Notes: generated by a model from the letters alone, not told the origin. Counted from the stretch's first letter, positions 28,327 through 41,874 are shown. The stretch: DNA of 64,000 nt from Pseudomonas cuatrocienegasensis (GCF_900110925.1 NZ_FOFP01000001.1:496001-560000), one strand, 5' to 3'. Numbers and translations: made by a program.

Positions 28327-29031
28327 ATGTTGCAAGTCAGTGTCTATCGCTACAACCCGGAGCAGGATGCTGCTCCGTTCATGCAGGATTTCCAGGTCGA
28401 CACCGGTGGCAAGGACATCATGGTTCTTGACGTGCTGGCGCTGATCAAGGAACAGGATGTGACCTTTTCCTACCGTCGCTCCTGCCGCGAAGGAGTCTGT
28501 GGCTCCGACGGCATGAACATCAACGGTAAGAATGGTCTGGCCTGCATCACGCCGCTGTCGGCGACCGTGAAGAACAACAAGCTGGTGATTCGCCCGCTGC
28601 CCGGTCTGCCAGTCATTCGTGACCTGGTGGTCGACATGAGCATCTTCTACAAGCAATACGAGAAGGTGCAGCCGTTCCTGCAGAACGATACCCCGGCTCC
28701 GGCCATCGAGCGTCTGCAGTCGCCTGAAGACCGCGAGAAGCTGGACGGTCTGTACGAGTGCATCCTGTGCGCATGCTGCTCCACCAGCTGCCCGTCGTTC
28801 TGGTGGAACCCGGACAAGTTCCTGGGCCCGGCAGCACTGCTGCAGGCCTACCGGTTCCTGGCCGACAGCCGTGACACCAAGACCAACGAGCGTCTGGCGT
28901 CGCTGGATGATCCGTTCAGTGTGTTCCGTTGCCGCGGCATCATGAACTGCGTGAACGTATGCCCCAAGGGTCTTAATCCGACAAAGGCCATCGGTCATGT
29001 ACGTAACATGCTGCTGCAGAGCGGTACCTGA
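28327..29031 (+). CDS. sdhB: succinate dehydrogenase iron-sulfur subunit
   Basis: A 234-residue electron-transfer subunit. The [2Fe-2S] ligands lie in SCREGVCGSDGM and NGLAC, the [4Fe-4S] ligands in CILCACCSTSCPSFW and the [3Fe-4S] ligands in FRCRGIMNCVNVCPKGLNP. It is complete. The start MLQVSVYRYNPE at 28327 follows AAGGG; the GTG three codons earlier is less likely. It ends the sdh part; a stem-loop at 29058-29090 and a 245-bp gap separate it from sucA. Confidence 0.96.
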   Translation: MLQVSVYRYNPEQDAAPFMQDFQVDTGGKDIMVLDVLALIKEQDVTFSYRRSCREGVCGSDGMNINGKNGLACITPLSATVKNNKLVIRPLPGLPVIRDLVVDMSIFYKQYEKVQPFLQNDTPAPAIERLQSPEDREKLDGLYECILCACCSTSCPSFWWNPDKFLGPAALLQAYRFLADSRDTKTNERLASLDDPFSVFRCRGIMNCVNVCPKGLNPTKAIGHVRNMLLQSGT

Positions 29032-29057
29032 GACAGTAATTGCTTGAACCGTTGCAC

Positions 29058-29090
29058 CCACAGCGCTGGTCCTGACCAGCGCTGTGGTTT
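29058..29090 (+). terminator. stem-loop between sdhB and sucA
   Basis: Inverted repeat ccacagcgctggtc (29058-29071) and gaccagcgctgtgg (29074-29087), followed by TTT only. It is probably a partial terminator or an RNA-end stabiliser rather than a full stop. The rest of the gap to sucA (29091-29276) shows no clear promoter. Confidence 0.6.
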
Positions 29091-29276
29091 ATAGCCAAAG
29101 TCGTAGCCCACAAAGCCACGGCTTAATTTGAAAAATAACGACCAGCAGGGGCATCCGGGCTGGTACCCGGACTATCTGCGGAACTCGTGGTGGCTTCAGC
29201 AAGTCGCTGCTTTATGACTGCTAAAGCGCACGCCGAGTCTACGCCGGTGGTGTCCCCTTACCGAGGGTGACCAAGC

Positions 29277-32108
<2,832 letters not shown>

Positions 32109-32122
32109 CGCCTTCGCGCAGC

Positions 32123-32144
32123 GGGCGGTCGCGTGAGACCGCCC
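32123..32144 (+). promoter_or_regulatory. intercistronic stem-loop sucA/sucB
   Basis: gggcggtc (32123-32130) and gaccgccc (32137-32144), six-base loop, no T-run. It lies between the sucA stop and the sucB start. Confidence 0.55.
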
Positions 32145-32178
32145 CATAGAAGAAACCGAATTTAAGGAATTACTGAAA

Positions 32179-33399
32179 ATGGCTATCGAGATCAAAGCCC
32201 CTACCTTCCCGGAATCGGTTGCCGACGGCACCGTTGCCACCTGGCACAAGAAGCCGGGCGACGCAGTCAAGCGTGATGAGCTGATCGTCGACATCGAAAC
32301 CGACAAGGTTGTGATCGAAGTGCTGGCTGAGGCCGACGGCGTGCTGGCCGAAATCATCAAGAACGAAGGCGACACCGTTCTTTCCAACGAACTGCTGGGC
32401 ATGTTGGGCGAGGGCGGTGCTGCCGCTGCTGCACCTGCTGCGGCCCAGGCCGCTGCTCCGGCAGCCGCGCCGGCTGCTTCCGCAGCTGCTGCTGATGATC
32501 AGATCCTGTCGCCGGCCGCGCGCAAGCTCGCCGAAGAAAACGGCATCGATCCGAATAGCATTGCCGGCACTGGCAAGGGTGGTCGTGTGACCAAGGAAGA
32601 CGTGGTCGCAGCCGTCGAAGCCAAGAAGAACGCCCCGGCAGCAGTTGCCAAGCCAGCGGCTGCCCCCGCTGCTGCACCGGTTTTCGCCGCAGGTGATCGC
32701 GTCGAGAAGCGTGTGCCGATGACCCGCCTGCGGGCCAAGGTTGCCGAGCGTCTGGTCGAAGCCCAGTCGACCATGGCCATGCTGACCACCTTCAACGAAG
32801 TCGACATGACCGAAGTCATGGCGCTGCGCTCGAAGTACAAAGACCTGTTCGAGAAGAGCCACAACGGCGTACGCCTGGGCTTCATGTCGTTCTTCGTCAA
32901 GGCCGCTACCGAAGCGCTGAAGCGTTTCCCGGCAGTCAACGCCTCGATCGACGGTTCCGACATTGTCTATCACGGCTACTCCGATATCGGTGTTGCCGTA
33001 TCCAGTGACCGCGGTCTGGTGGTTCCGGTGCTGCGCAACGCCGAGCTGATGAGCCTGGCCGAGATCGAAGGCGGCATCGCCAACTTCGGTAAGAAAGCCC
33101 GTGACGGCAAACTGTCGATCGAAGAAATGACCGGCGGCACCTTCACCATCACCAACGGTGGTACCTTCGGTTCGATGATGTCGACCCCGATCGTCAACCC
33201 GCCGCAGGCTGCGATCCTGGGCATGCACAACATCCTTCAACGTCCGATGGCCATCAATGGCCAGGTCGTGATTCGCCCGATGATGTACCTGGCACTGTCC
33301 TACGATCACCGTCTGATCGATGGCAAGGAAGCCGTGAGCTTCCTGGTGACCATCAAGAACCTGCTGGAAGATCCGGCTCGTCTGCTGCTGGATATCTAA
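32179..33399 (+). CDS. sucB: dihydrolipoyl succinyltransferase (E2 of 2-oxoglutarate dehydrogenase)
   Basis: A 406-residue core enzyme of the complex. The N-terminal lipoyl domain has the modified Lys in [18 protein letters not shown] (about residue 43). An Ala/Pro-rich linker (about 80-105) follows, then the E1/E3-binding domain ([20 protein letters not shown]), a second linker, and the catalytic domain with [17 protein letters not shown], where His and Asp are catalytic. The Ala-rich linkers produce long open frames on other strands. AAGGAA precedes the ATG. Confidence 0.97.
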   Translation: MAIEIKAPTFPESVADGTVATWHKKPGDAVKRDELIVDIETDKVVIEVLAEADGVLAEIIKNEGDTVLSNELLGMLGEGGAAAAAPAAAQAAAPAAAPAASAAAADDQILSPAARKLAEENGIDPNSIAGTGKGGRVTKEDVVAAVEAKKNAPAAVAKPAAAPAAAPVFAAGDRVEKRVPMTRLRAKVAERLVEAQSTMAMLTTFNEVDMTEVMALRSKYKDLFEKSHNGVRLGFMSFFVKAATEALKRFPAVNASIDGSDIVYHGYSDIGVAVSSDRGLVVPVLRNAELMSLAEIEGGIANFGKKARDGKLSIEEMTGGTFTITNGGTFGSMMSTPIVNPPQAAILGMHNILQRPMAINGQVVIRPMMYLALSYDHRLIDGKEAVSFLVTIKNLLEDPARLLLDI

Positions 33400-33403
33400 A
33401 AAT

Positions 33404-33465
33404 CAGCGGCAAGCTGCACGTCTCAAACGGCGCGTTGCGCTGCTTTGACCTGCGGCTTGCCGCTT
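33404..33465. repeat. REP-like inverted repeat between sucB and lpd
   Basis: cagcggcaagctgca (33404-33418) pairs with tgcggcttgccgctt (33451-33465) with one internal mismatch, around a 32-base loop. The text agcggcaagc resembles palindromic intergenic repeats common in Pseudomonas. It is probably an RNA hairpin between the two genes. Confidence 0.6.
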
Positions 33466-33481
33466 GACGCTTAAGGCTTAG

Positions 33482-34927
<1,446 letters not shown>

Positions 34928-34941
34928 GCAGTCGTAAGGTT

Positions 34942-34963
34942 CGCCCCGGCTATCGCTGGGGCG
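34942..34963 (+). promoter_or_regulatory. intercistronic stem-loop lpd/sucC
   Basis: cgccccggc/gctggggcg with a TATC loop and one G-T pair, no T-run, 14 bases after the lpd stop. The remaining ~135 bases to sucC hold a weaker pair near 34988-35001. Confidence 0.5.
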
Positions 34964-35098
34964 GGCTCAAGAACCACGTCGGGCGGCCCGCATGCTGTGC
35001 GGAATGTTCGGCGGATTGCTCACGAAGCAATCACAGGTGGCGCGGCACTTTTGTGCAGCGCCGAATGCGCAATACCTAAACGAAGACGGTAGACAAGC

Positions 35099-36265
35099 AT
35101 GAATCTCCACGAGTATCAGGGTAAGCAGCTGTTCGCTGAATACGGCCTGCCCGTATCCAAAGGCTTCGCGGTAGACACTCCGGAAGAAGCCGCAGCAGCC
35201 TGCGACAAAATCGGTGGCACCGAGTGGGTCGTCAAGGCTCAGGTCCACGCTGGCGGCCGCGGTAAAGCGGGCGGCGTGAAGCTGGTCAAGAGTAAAGAAG
35301 ACGCCAAGGCATTCGCTGCCAACTGGCTGGGCAAGCGCCTGGTGACTTACCAGACTGACGCCAATGGCCAGCCGGTCACCAAGATCCTGGTTGAGTCCTG
35401 CACCGACATCGCCAAGGAACTGTACCTGGGCGCCGTTGTTGACCGCTCCAGCCGTCGCATCGTGTTCATGGCGTCCACTGAAGGTGGCGTGGACATCGAG
35501 AAAGTGGCTCACGACACCCCTGAGAAGATCCTCAAGGCGACCATCGATCCGCTGGTTGGCGCGCAGCCGTTCCAGGGCCGTGAGCTGGCATTCCAGCTGG
35601 GTCTGGAAGGCAAGCAAGTTGCTCAGTTCGCGAAGATCTTCGTGGGTCTGGCCAAGCTGTTCAAAGACCACGACCTGGCCCTGCTGGAAGTCAACCCGCT
35701 GGTTATCAAGGCTGACGGCGACCTGCACTGCCTGGATGCCAAGATCAACATCGACGCTAACGCGATGTATCGCCAGCCGAAGCTGAAAACCTTCCACGAT
35801 CCGTCCCAGGACGATCCGCGTGAAGCCCACGCTGCCAAGTTCGAACTGAACTACGTAGCGCTGGAAGGCAACATCGGCTGCATGGTCAACGGTGCTGGCC
35901 TGGCCATGGGTACCATGGACATCGTCAACCTGCACGGTGGCAAGCCAGCCAACTTCCTCGACGTAGGTGGCGGCGCAACCAAAGAGCGCGTGACCGAAGC
36001 CTTCAAGATCATCCTGTCCGACAGCAACGTTGCTGCCGTTCTGGTGAACATCTTCGGCGGCATCGTACGTTGCGACATGATTGCCGAAGGCATCATCGGC
36101 GCCGTAAAAGAAGTCGGCGTGAAAATCCCGGTTGTCGTCCGTCTGGAAGGCAACAACGCTGAGCTGGGCGCTAAAGTCCTGGCAGAAAGCGGCCTGAACA
36201 TCATCGCGGCAACCAGCCTGACCGACGCTGCTCAGCAAGTCGTCAAAGCTGCGGAGGGCAAATAA
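35099..36265 (+). CDS. sucC: succinyl-CoA synthetase beta subunit (ADP-forming)
   Basis: A 388-residue subunit with an ATP-grasp fold. It starts [19 protein letters not shown], has the nucleotide-binding [20 protein letters not shown], the [10 protein letters not shown] metal-binding block and the C-terminal CoA-ligase domain with [16 protein letters not shown]. With SucD it makes succinate plus ATP from succinyl-CoA. Its stop overlaps the sucD ATG by one base (TAATG), so translation is coupled and equimolar. Confidence 0.97.
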   Translation: MNLHEYQGKQLFAEYGLPVSKGFAVDTPEEAAAACDKIGGTEWVVKAQVHAGGRGKAGGVKLVKSKEDAKAFAANWLGKRLVTYQTDANGQPVTKILVESCTDIAKELYLGAVVDRSSRRIVFMASTEGGVDIEKVAHDTPEKILKATIDPLVGAQPFQGRELAFQLGLEGKQVAQFAKIFVGLAKLFKDHDLALLEVNPLVIKADGDLHCLDAKINIDANAMYRQPKLKTFHDPSQDDPREAHAAKFELNYVALEGNIGCMVNGAGLAMGTMDIVNLHGGKPANFLDVGGGATKERVTEAFKIILSDSNVAAVLVNIFGGIVRCDMIAEGIIGAVKEVGVKIPVVVRLEGNNAELGAKVLAESGLNIIAATSLTDAAQQVVKAAEGK

Positions 36266-37152
36266 TGAGCGTCCTGATCAATAAAGACACCAAGGTTATC
36301 TGCCAGGGCTTCACCGGCTCCCAGGGTACCTTCCACTCCGAACAAGCCATTGCCTACGGCACCAAGATGGTTGGCGGCGTGACCCCCGGTAAAGGCGGCA
36401 CCACTCACCTGAACCTGCCGGTGTTCAACACCGTCAAGGAAGCTGTGGAAGCCACTGGCGCCACTGCTTCGGTGATCTACGTTCCGGCTCCGTTCTGCAA
36501 AGACTCGATCCTGGAAGCGGCATTCGGCGGTATCAAGCTGATCGTCTGCATCACCGAAGGCATCCCGACCCTGGACATGCTGGACGCCAAGGTCAAGTGC
36601 GACGAGCTGGGCATCACCCTGATCGGCCCGAACTGCCCAGGTGTTATCACCCCGGGCGAGTGCAAGATCGGCATCATGCCAGGCCACATCCACCTGCCAG
36701 GCAAAGTAGGCATCGTGTCGCGTTCCGGCACCCTGACTTACGAAGCCGTCAAGCAGACCACTGACGCCGGTTTCGGTCAGTCCACCTGCGTCGGCATCGG
36801 CGGTGACCCGATTCCGGGCTCCAACTTCATCGACATCCTGAAGTTGTTCCAGGAAGACCCGCAGACCGAAGCGATCGTCATGATCGGTGAGATCGGTGGT
36901 TCGGCCGAAGAAGAAGCGGCTGCCTACATCAAGGCCAACGTGACCAAGCCGGTGGTGTCCTACATCGCTGGTGTGACCGCTCCGGCGGGCAAGCGTATGG
37001 GCCATGCTGGCGCCATCATCTCCGGCGGTAAAGGCACTGCGGACGAGAAGTTCGCTGCGCTGCAGGACGCGGGTGTGAAAACCGTGCGTTCCCTGGCCGA
37101 CATCGGTAAGGCACTCGCCGAGCTGACCGGTTGGGAAGTGAAGAACGCTTAA
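36265..37152 (+). CDS. sucD: succinyl-CoA synthetase alpha subunit
   Basis: A 295-residue subunit with an N-terminal CoA-binding Rossmann domain ([20 protein letters not shown]) and [20 protein letters not shown]. The phosphorylated active-site His is in [18 protein letters not shown]. Complete and of standard length. It is the last gene of the sdh-suc cluster, followed by a clear hairpin terminator. Confidence 0.97.
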   Translation: MSVLINKDTKVICQGFTGSQGTFHSEQAIAYGTKMVGGVTPGKGGTTHLNLPVFNTVKEAVEATGATASVIYVPAPFCKDSILEAAFGGIKLIVCITEGIPTLDMLDAKVKCDELGITLIGPNCPGVITPGECKIGIMPGHIHLPGKVGIVSRSGTLTYEAVKQTTDAGFGQSTCVGIGGDPIPGSNFIDILKLFQEDPQTEAIVMIGEIGGSAEEEAAAYIKANVTKPVVSYIAGVTAPAGKRMGHAGAIISGGKGTADEKFAALQDAGVKTVRSLADIGKALAELTGWEVKNA

Positions 37153-37169
37153 GCGTTCTCGCTTGCCAG

Positions 37170-37199
37170 AGAGGCCACCCTCGGGTGGCCTCTTGCATT
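37170..37199 (+). terminator. terminator of the sdh-suc cluster
   Basis: agaggccaccc (37170-37180) and gggtggcctct (37183-37193), then tgcattt. The stem is perfect; the T-tract is modest. Confidence 0.75.
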
Positions 37200-37350
37200 T
37201 ACGGCTGACAACTGTCGCTCAGGCGATTGCAGGTTGTTCGACCGTCATAGCAGCAGTTGCTACCGCGAATGCGTCAGGCGCGCTGCCGCGTGGGATGCCA
37301 CCAAAAGTGGCTGGCCGCGCATCAGGGCTTCAGCTCACCGGCTGGGCGAC

Positions 37351-37373
37351 GTTTCCCCAATCCTTCGGGAAAC
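37351..37373 (+). promoter_or_regulatory. stem-loop in the brnQ leader
   Basis: gtttccc (37351-37357) and gggaaac (37367-37373), nine-base loop, 40 bases before the brnQ ATG. There is no strong Shine-Dalgarno site after it, so the structure may affect translation. No further gene is seen in 37200-37413. Confidence 0.35.
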
Positions 37374-37413
37374 CCTCGGAACTCATAACTTTCTGCCAGT
37401 GGTATTCCCTTCT

Positions 37414-38727
37414 ATGACTCGTTTGAAAGGCTCGGATCTCCTAGCCCTTGGCTTTATGACCTTTGCCCTGTTTCTGGGCGCAGGCAACATCATTTTCCCC
37501 CCGAGCGCCGGTATGGCGGCCGGGGAACATATGGGCACCGCTGCCCTGGGCTTTCTGCTCACCGGCGTTGGTCTACCCCTGCTGACCATCGTGGCCCTGG
37601 CCCGTGTCGGCGGTGGCATGGCGCTGCTGACTGCGCCTCTAGGCAAGACGGCGGGCCTGCTGCTGGCTGTGGCAGTGTACCTGGCGATTGGCCCGCTGTT
37701 CGCGACGCCGCGTACCGCTGTGGTGTCCTTCGAGATGGGCATCGCACCTTTTACCGGTAACACCGGCCTGTCCCTGGGGCTCTATACCCTGGCGTACTTC
37801 GCCGCGGTAATTCTGCTGTCGCTCAACCCGGGGCGTCTGGTCGACCGCATCGGCAAGTTCATCACCCCGGTGCTGCTGGCCGCGCTGTTGGTGCTGGGTG
37901 GTGCTGCGCTGTTAAGCCCGGCCGGCGAGGTCGGCGCAGTTGCTGTCGATTACCAGCAGGCGCCTTTCGTGCAGGGCTTTCTGCAGGGCTACCTGACCAT
38001 GGACACCTTGGGGGCGCTGGTTTTCGGCATCGTGATCGCCACGGCGATCCGCGACCGCGGGGTGACCGAGCAAGCGCTGATCACTCGCTATTCGGTGATC
38101 GCCGGGGTGATCGCCGCCACCGGGTTGTCCCTGGTTTACCTGGCGCTGTTCTACCTGGGCGCGACCAGTCAGGGCATCGCCGGTGAGGCGCAAAATGGTG
38201 TGCAGATCCTCAGCGCCTATGTGCAGCACACCTTCGGCACCACCGGTAGCCTGCTTTTGGCCGTGGTGATCACCCTGGCGTGCCTGACCACGGCGGTGGG
38301 CCTGCTGACGGCCTGTGGCGAATTTTTCAGCGGCCTGCTGCCGGTGTCCTATCGCGTCGTGGTGGTGGCTCTGGGGGTATTCAGTTTGCTGGTCGCCAAT
38401 CAGGGGCTGACGCAGTTGATCAGCGTCTCGGTGCCGGTGCTGGTTGGCTTGTATCCCCTGGCTATCGTTCTGGTAGCCCTGAGCCTGTGCGATCGCCTGT
38501 GGCTGTCGCCGCGCCGTGTGTTTGTCCCGGTGATGGCTGTGACCCTGGTATTTGGCGTCGTGGATGGTTTTGCTGCGGCTGGCTTCTCCAACCTGGTACC
38601 GACGCTGTTCAGCAAGCTGCCGTTGGCCGAGCAGAGCCTGGGTTGGCTGTTGCCGGTACTGCTGACCCTGGTGGTCGCCTGTGTGGCTGATCGGCTAGTG
38701 GGGCGTACGCCCGCAGCTGTCGCCTGA
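37414..38727 (+). CDS. brnQ: branched-chain amino acid carrier BrnQ/BraB
   Basis: A 437-residue, 12-helix Na+-coupled importer of leucine, isoleucine and valine. The N-terminus MTRLKGSDLLALGFMTFALF and FLGAGNIIFPPSAGMAAGEH are diagnostic, with ATPRTAVVSFEMGIAPF and LTACGEFFSGLLP further on. The start at 37414 fits the family; the frame is open for 60 more codons upstream, but this part is unlike the family and overlaps the leader. In P. aeruginosa the gene after sucD is braB. It probably has its own promoter because of the sucD terminator. Confidence 0.92.
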   Translation: MTRLKGSDLLALGFMTFALFLGAGNIIFPPSAGMAAGEHMGTAALGFLLTGVGLPLLTIVALARVGGGMALLTAPLGKTAGLLLAVAVYLAIGPLFATPRTAVVSFEMGIAPFTGNTGLSLGLYTLAYFAAVILLSLNPGRLVDRIGKFITPVLLAALLVLGGAALLSPAGEVGAVAVDYQQAPFVQGFLQGYLTMDTLGALVFGIVIATAIRDRGVTEQALITRYSVIAGVIAATGLSLVYLALFYLGATSQGIAGEAQNGVQILSAYVQHTFGTTGSLLLAVVITLACLTTAVGLLTACGEFFSGLLPVSYRVVVVALGVFSLLVANQGLTQLISVSVPVLVGLYPLAIVLVALSLCDRLWLSPRRVFVPVMAVTLVFGVVDGFAAAGFSNLVPTLFSKLPLAEQSLGWLLPVLLTLVVACVADRLVGRTPAAVA

Positions 38728-38847
38728 GCCAGTGACGTGCTGCCCAGGTGGGCGGGGGCGTCAAGCCCATTGGCGCAGCACTGCTCTTGTTGTGTGGGCG
38801 GTGTGCAGAAAGCAGCTTTTTCTGGCCGGGCAGGGCGCCTGGCTGGC

Positions 38848-38853
38848 TATAAT
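38848..38853 (+). promoter_or_regulatory. probable -10 box of the DUF599-MAPEG pair
   Basis: Perfect TATAAT 26 bases before the DUF599 start codon. No convincing -35 hexamer at the expected distance. Confidence 0.45.
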
Positions 38854-38879
38854 CGAGCACTGGCCAACAAGGAGTTTCC

Positions 38880-39614
38880 ATGCCGCTCGATTCAGCCTAC
38901 CTGCCACATTTGATTGCCGTGACCTGGTTTGTGATCTGCTGGGTCGGCTATACCCGCTACGCCCAGCACAAGGGCCGTACTACGCCCTGTCTGGCCAGTG
39001 TCTTGCACCTCTATCGAGAAGACTGGATGCGGCGGATGCTCCTGCGTGATAACCGCATTGCCGATGCCAATGTGATCGGCAACCTTGAGCGTAATGCCTC
39101 CTTCTTCGCGTCCAGCACGCTGATTATTCTGGCGGGTATTCTCACCGTGCTCGGTGCGTCCGACCGTGCGGTGTCGCTGCTCGCCGATCTGCCGTTCGTG
39201 CAGGCGGTCAGCCGAGAAATGTCCGAGGCCAAGTTGCTGTGTCTTGGGGTGGTGTTCGTTTATGCCTTCTTCACATTTAGTTGGTGCATGCGCCAGTACA
39301 ACTTTGCTGCGGTATTGGTTGGTTCAGCGCCGATGGTGGGCGAGCGCCACGTTACCGAGCAGGAGCGCAAGGCGTTTGCCGAGCGCACCGCACGGGTCAT
39401 CTCGATGGCGGCCAACCAGTTCAACTACGGTCTGCGCGCCTACTATTTCGGTATGGCCACGCTCGCCTGGTTTATCAGTCCCTGGTTTTTCATAGCCGTG
39501 ACCACAGGCGTGGTTCTGGTACTGCATCGTCGCGAGTTCCATTCCGACGTGCTGGATGTCATGGTCTATACCCCTACACCCACGGCAGAGCCTGCCAAGG
39601 AGAAAAGCGAATGA
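38880..39614 (+). CDS. DUF599 membrane protein
   Basis: A 244-residue inner-membrane protein with about four to five helices (near 8-25, 75-95, 112-135, 187-215). It has the DUF599 features HLYREDWMRRMLLRDNRIAD and GNLERNASFFASSTLIILAG, and FSWCMRQYNFAAVLVGSAP. Function unknown. AAGGAG precedes the ATG. It overlaps the MAPEG gene by four bases (ATGA). Confidence 0.85.
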   Translation: MPLDSAYLPHLIAVTWFVICWVGYTRYAQHKGRTTPCLASVLHLYREDWMRRMLLRDNRIADANVIGNLERNASFFASSTLIILAGILTVLGASDRAVSLLADLPFVQAVSREMSEAKLLCLGVVFVYAFFTFSWCMRQYNFAAVLVGSAPMVGERHVTEQERKAFAERTARVISMAANQFNYGLRAYYFGMATLAWFISPWFFIAVTTGVVLVLHRREFHSDVLDVMVYTPTPTAEPAKEKSE

Positions 39615-40021
39615 GCATCCCATTCTGGTGTCTGTTCATCACGGCGCTGCTGATCTATGTGGCCAAGATTCCCGTGGCCAAAGCCATGAACGCCGAAGCC
39701 GGCGGTTATGACAATCAGCACCCTCGTGCTCAGCAGGCGAAACTGACCGGTCTGGGGGCGAGGGCACTCGCTGCGCACCTCAATACCCTGGAGATTTTCC
39801 CGTTGTTCGCCGCCGGTGTACTGATGGCTCATGTCACTCAGATGTATGGCGGCTGGGTCGATGCGCTGGCCGTGCTGTTCGTCATCGCCCGGGTTCTGTA
39901 CCTGGTGTTCTACTGGCAGAACCTGCACTGGCAGCGTTCGCTGGTCTGGATCCTTAGCCTGCTGTGCTGTTTGCTGTTGATGCTCAGCCCGGCGGTACGC
40001 TGGCTAATAGTCAGCGCCTGA
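39611..40021 (+). CDS. MAPEG-family membrane protein
   Basis: A 136-residue, four-helix membrane protein. The family segment GLGARALAAHLNTLEIFPLFAAGV (shown in part as RALAAHLNTLEIFPLF) and ARVLYLVFYW match bacterial MAPEG proteins, relatives of microsomal glutathione transferases. An Asn/Glu pair in HLNTLE is kept; enzymatic activity is not shown by sequence. It is coupled to DUF599 through an ATGA overlap and ends at a strong terminator. Confidence 0.87.
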   Translation: MSIPFWCLFITALLIYVAKIPVAKAMNAEAGGYDNQHPRAQQAKLTGLGARALAAHLNTLEIFPLFAAGVLMAHVTQMYGGWVDALAVLFVIARVLYLVFYWQNLHWQRSLVWILSLLCCLLLMLSPAVRWLIVSA

Positions 40022-40026
40022 ACGCA

Positions 40027-40056
40027 GAAAGGCCCGCATCAGCGGGCCTTTCTATT
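40027..40056. terminator. terminator after the MAPEG gene (likely bidirectional)
   Basis: aaaggcccgc-ATCA-gcgggccttt followed by ctattt. On the other strand TTTC follows, so it may also end the lipoprotein gene at 40081. Confidence 0.85.
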
Positions 40057-40080
40057 TGCAGCGTACTCGTTGAGCGGCGA

Positions 40081-40371
40081 TCAGTTGCCGTCAATTGCAT
40101 CTTTAGCTTCGTCGCCTGCATCTTGAATCGCTTCGCCAGCGTCTTCAGCGGCGGCTTCTATTTTCTCGCCAGTGGTCGGCTCGTTACCGGTCACTTCATT
40201 GGATTTTTGCTTGATCGCGTCACCGGTATCTTCAGCCGCATCACCCAGCGATTCCATCGCTTCGGAAACGGACTCCTTGGCGGACTCCATCTTGTCTTCC
40301 GGGGTTTTTTCGCAAGCGGCCAGGCCCAGAGTGAGGGCGAACAGCAGGGCGTAGGTCAGCGGTTTTTGCAC
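40081..40371 (-). CDS. small acidic lipoprotein, helical
   Basis: A 96-residue lipoprotein from a GTG start (40371) with GGAG eight bases upstream. The signal peptide QKPLTYALLFALTLGLAAC has lipobox LAAC. The mature part is acidic and Ala/Glu/Lys-rich (ESAKESVSEAMESLGDAAED, GEKIEAAAEDAGEAIQDAGD), predicted to be one long amphipathic helix. It shares signal peptide and composition with the next gene, so the two look like tandem paralogs. Function unknown; an envelope spacer or stress lipoprotein is a guess. Confidence 0.7.
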   Translation of the reverse strand: MQKPLTYALLFALTLGLAACEKTPEDKMESAKESVSEAMESLGDAAEDTGDAIKQKSNEVTGNEPTTGEKIEAAAEDAGEAIQDAGDEAKDAIDGN

Positions 40372-40518
40372 GGTTGTTTCTCCATAAGATACGGGTACGG
40401 GCAATGTTCATGCTCGCTGCCCTTGGAGGGCGTGCAACGTCCGAAGTTCCTTGGCTATTCAGGGCAAGGATGGGGGAGTGGGTAAGGCAGCCTGCTGGTC
40501 GCACGCTGCCTGAGTGGA

Positions 40519-40800
40519 TTACTGCTGATTGGTTGGTGGTGGCGAGACCGGCTGCTGCGCAGCAGGTGCAGCGTCGCGGCTTTCTTCGGCACGCTGTTCG
40601 GCAGCTTCGGCTTCCTCGGCGGTCGCGTCATTTTGCGCTTCAGCCGCGTCGTTCATGGATTCCTCGGCGTCGTTCATCGACTCCTGGGCTTCCTCGCGGG
40701 ATTCCTGAGCGTCTTGCGCGCTGTTTTCAGCAGCGTTGTCGCAGGCGGCCAGGCCAAGCGTGGCGGCGAGCAGTAGGGCATAAGCGGCATTTTTAGTCAT
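40519..40800 (-). CDS. small Ala/Glu-rich lipoprotein, paralog of the previous
   Basis: A 93-residue lipoprotein: MTKNAAYALLLAATLGLAAC with lipobox LAAC, then a low-complexity Glu/Ala/Ser/Asp segment with the repeat ESMNDAEESMNDAAEAQNDA, and a Pro/Gln-rich end (PVSPPPTNQQ). The tail could reach the cell wall. The start at 40800 is chosen for the signal peptide, with AGGAGA upstream. It has the same orientation as its neighbour and the same YALL-LGLAAC core, suggesting duplication. Function unknown. Confidence 0.72.
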   Translation of the reverse strand: MTKNAAYALLLAATLGLAACDNAAENSAQDAQESREEAQESMNDAEESMNDAAEAQNDATAEEAEAAEQRAEESRDAAPAAQQPVSPPPTNQQ

Positions 40801-40926
40801 GGATAATCTCCTTGGAATTAGTGTGTCCACGACTTTTTCGAGGCGCTCGGGCTGGCGTAAGTTCAGGGTATTTGTGTCTGCCAGGTATGATGCCGGCCTG
40901 GAATTTCTGTTTTGGCGAACCTGAGC

Positions 40927-41388
40927 ATGAGTGACTCCCCTTTACATCAGCGTGCCCAGCGCTTTCTGAGCGCGTTGCGCCATTGCCAGGTACTGGGTAT
41001 GCAAGTGCAGCACGCCGGTCCTGCAGGGTTGACCCTTCGCCTGCCCTACAGTCAGCAGATTATCGGCAACCCGGATACGGGCGTAATCCACGGCGGGGCC
41101 ATCACCACCTTGATGGACACCACCTGCGGGATTTCCACCATTTGCGTGCTGGAAGATTTCGAGATCTGTCCGACGCTCGACTTGCGCATCGACTACATGC
41201 ACCCGGCCGAACCGCACAAGGATGTGTTCGGCTTCGCGGAGTGTTACCGCGTCACACCCCATGTGATCTTTACCCGCGGTTATGCCTATCAGGATGATCC
41301 TGAGCAACCCATCGCCCATGTTGTCGGGGCATTTATGCGCATGGGCAAGGTTGCTCCTGTACAGCGGCCACGGGAGAGTAAGGCATGA
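40927..41388 (+). CDS. PaaI-type hotdog-fold thioesterase (first of a pair)
   Basis: A 153-residue protein with the hotdog thioesterase core. The motif VIHGGAITTLMDTTCG has the HGG and Asp of the PaaI/YbgC-like group, followed by STICVLEDFEICPTLDLRID. It would hydrolyse an acyl- or aryl-CoA thioester; substrate unknown. The start at 40927 (MSDSPLHQRAQ) is preferred over a TTG five codons upstream. It overlaps the next, related gene by four bases (ATGA). Confidence 0.85.
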   Translation: MSDSPLHQRAQRFLSALRHCQVLGMQVQHAGPAGLTLRLPYSQQIIGNPDTGVIHGGAITTLMDTTCGISTICVLEDFEICPTLDLRIDYMHPAEPHKDVFGFAECYRVTPHVIFTRGYAYQDDPEQPIAHVVGAFMRMGKVAPVQRPRESKA

Positions 41389-41831
41389 CTACGCCCTCGC
41401 TCGACGAGCTGGTGCGCGATGCCCACGCACGCAACGATTACAGCCAGCTGATTGATTTGATTCCCTACGCTCGGCTGCTGGGTATCGAATGCTTGCGCCT
41501 TGGCGACGACATGGTGCTGCGTTTGCCGGCCAACCGCGACACCATAGGCAACCCGATGCTTCCGGCCATACACGGTGGGGTGATTGCAGGCTTCATGGAG
41601 CAGGCCGCGTTGTTGCACCTGCTGATGTTCATGGGCAGCCCACATTTTCCGAAAATCATCGACTTCTCGATAGATTACCTGCGTGCGGGTCATTATCGTG
41701 ACACCTACGCCCAGTGTCAGGTGTGGCGACAGGGTCGCCGTGTCGCCAATGTCGCGATCACCGCCTGGCAAACCAATCAGACCGAGCCCATTGCCACGGC
41801 ACGTGCCCACTTCAAGGTCGATGAAGCCTGA
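41385..41831 (+). CDS. PaaI-type hotdog-fold thioesterase (second of a pair)
   Basis: A 148-residue hotdog protein, related to the one before. AIHGGVIAGFMEQAALLHLL carries HGG but has Glu where the first has Asp. This is typical of another thioesterase subgroup, so the two could differ in substrate or form a mixed oligomer. KIIDFSIDYLRAGHYRDTYA is the central strand region. Translation is coupled by ATGA. A membrane protein gene follows after 43 bases. Confidence 0.85.
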   Translation: MTTPSLDELVRDAHARNDYSQLIDLIPYARLLGIECLRLGDDMVLRLPANRDTIGNPMLPAIHGGVIAGFMEQAALLHLLMFMGSPHFPKIIDFSIDYLRAGHYRDTYAQCQVWRQGRRVANVAITAWQTNQTEPIATARAHFKVDEA

Positions 41832-41874
41832 GGTGCGGGCGCAATGGCTCGTCTGTAAGCAGTAAGGACAGGAA

